Shown piece after piece: positions 44,690 through 45,064 of a stretch of DNA of 45,064 bases (position 1 is its first letter; each line of letters begins with the position of its first letter). The notes below the pieces were generated by a model. It did not search any database. It saw nothing but the letters and a program-made list of their open reading frames with translations, and was not told where the DNA came from. The DNA is taken from the NCBI GenBank assembly GCA_027031485.1, contig JALVQI010000050.1:1-45064 (forward strand), read 5' to 3'. A program made the translations under genes and the position numbers. Source of the DNA: Candidatus Aminicenantota bacterium (GTDB lineage: Bacteria > Acidobacteriota > Aminicenantia > JAMOAD01).

Positions 44690-45064
44690 TTATTTTTTGT
44701 CCCAGCTTTTGTTAGCCCCATTAAAGTAAAATTTGTAAGGAATAATCGGTTTTTCAAGCTTTTTTTGTGTTTCTTCTGATATTCCCATGTCTTTTACTAT
44801 TTCCTTACCTGCAATTTTTACATATTTCAGATATTTCTTAATAAAAGGTTTTATAATTGGAGCCTCAAACTGTAAGATTTCGCCTTCACCTCTGTATATT
44901 TCCCCTATTACTTCAGAATGCATATTTCTTGCAACTCTTCTGAAAAGAAGCTTTAAAACCTGAAAATGAGTCTGCTCGGGAAAACCACAGTTGGAAATTA
45001 CAACAATTTTCGGGTACTTTTCATATCTCTTTTTGTGTCTTGTTTCTCCGTATTCATCCTTTTC
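44690..45064 (-). CDS. Flavodoxin/NADPH-dependent FMN reductase-like protein (5' partial)
   Basis: The minus-strand frame is open from the right edge (45064) to the stop at 44690, so the internal ATG at 44923 is not the true start. The 124 visible residues include PKIVVISNCGFPEQTHFQVL, a strand-loop typical of iron-sulfur flavoprotein/FMN-reductase-like proteins, then LFRRVARNMHSEVIGEIYRGEGEIL, and a Lys-rich tail ending IPYKFYFNGANKSWDKK. The FMN-binding N-terminus would lie outside the window. The family call is from one motif and general pattern; an oxidoreductase role is likely. Confidence 0.65.
   Translation of the reverse strand, partial: EKDEYGETRHKKRYEKYPKIVVISNCGFPEQTHFQVLKLLFRRVARNMHSEVIGEIYRGEGEILQFEAPIIKPFIKKYLKYVKIAGKEIVKDMGISEETQKKLEKPIIPYKFYFNGANKSWDKK

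Overview
The window is AT-rich chromosomal DNA with dense, mostly co-directional operons. It points to a motile diderm (Gram-negative-type) bacterium. LptB, a DUF5916/CBM9 beta-barrel protein and a TonB C-terminal domain imply an outer membrane. A large mot/fli/flh/che operon implies flagella. A eukaryotic-type Ser/Thr kinase with TPRs, a DUF5916 protein and an AAA/PD-(D/E)XK protein recall Acidobacteriota/Aminicenantes-like or neighbouring candidate phyla. The phylum cannot be fixed from the sequence alone.

Layout. (1) 3-7033, plus strand: a membrane Ser/Thr kinase with periplasmic TPRs (cut by the left edge), a pseudokinase-TM-coiled coil-TonB_C protein, then fabH, folP and lptB. (2) 7051-13302, plus: a promoter, then metK-ahcY-HD protein-leuC-leuD-purF, tightly packed or overlapping. 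(3) 13413-13808, minus: a lone STAS/SpoIIAA-like gene with its own strong promoter, divergent from the flagellar operon. (4) 13987-30969, plus: one continuous 17 kb operon, motA, a degenerate motB paralogue, motB, fliL, fliN, fliO, fliP, fliQ, fliR, flhB, flhA, flhF, flhG, a sigma-28-type factor, fliM, a FliY/FliN-type protein, cheR, two HDOD genes, cheB and a DUF6115/SwrB-like coiled-coil gene. (5) 30971-34387, minus: YqaA-type membrane protein, surE, tRNA-Pro(GGG), MerR-like regulator, WYL regulator and a guanine-deaminase-type enzyme. (6) 34473-42611, minus: DUF5916 outer-membrane protein, XerC/D recombinase, histidine phosphatase, GlcF-like Fe-S protein, hexapeptide acyltransferase, a third HDOD protein, LemA and a Yip1-family protein, headed by a TTGACG-N17-TATAAT promoter. 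(7) 42690-44689: a repeat-bounded AAA-ATPase/PD-(D/E)XK gene. (8) Right edge, minus: the C-terminal part of a flavodoxin/FMN-reductase-like protein.

How it fits together. Region 4 encodes the stator, the export gate (FliOPQR-FlhBA), the placement and number control pair (FlhF/FlhG), the switch (FliM and two FliN-domain proteins), the late sigma factor and the CheR/CheB adaptation enzymes. CheA, CheW, CheY, receptors and hook/filament genes lie elsewhere. Region 2 joins SAM synthesis and SAH recycling to an aconitase-family dehydratase and the first step of purine synthesis.

Most notable: the tandem MotB paralogues, of which the first has Ser in place of the ion-binding Asp and a broken peptidoglycan-binding motif; the kinase and pseudokinase-TonB_C gene pair; NPDH in place of NPTH in FlhB; and a candidate antisense transcript across the STAS gene. 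No intergenic gap exceeds 300 bp. No CRISPR array, rRNA, insertion sequence or prophage was seen.
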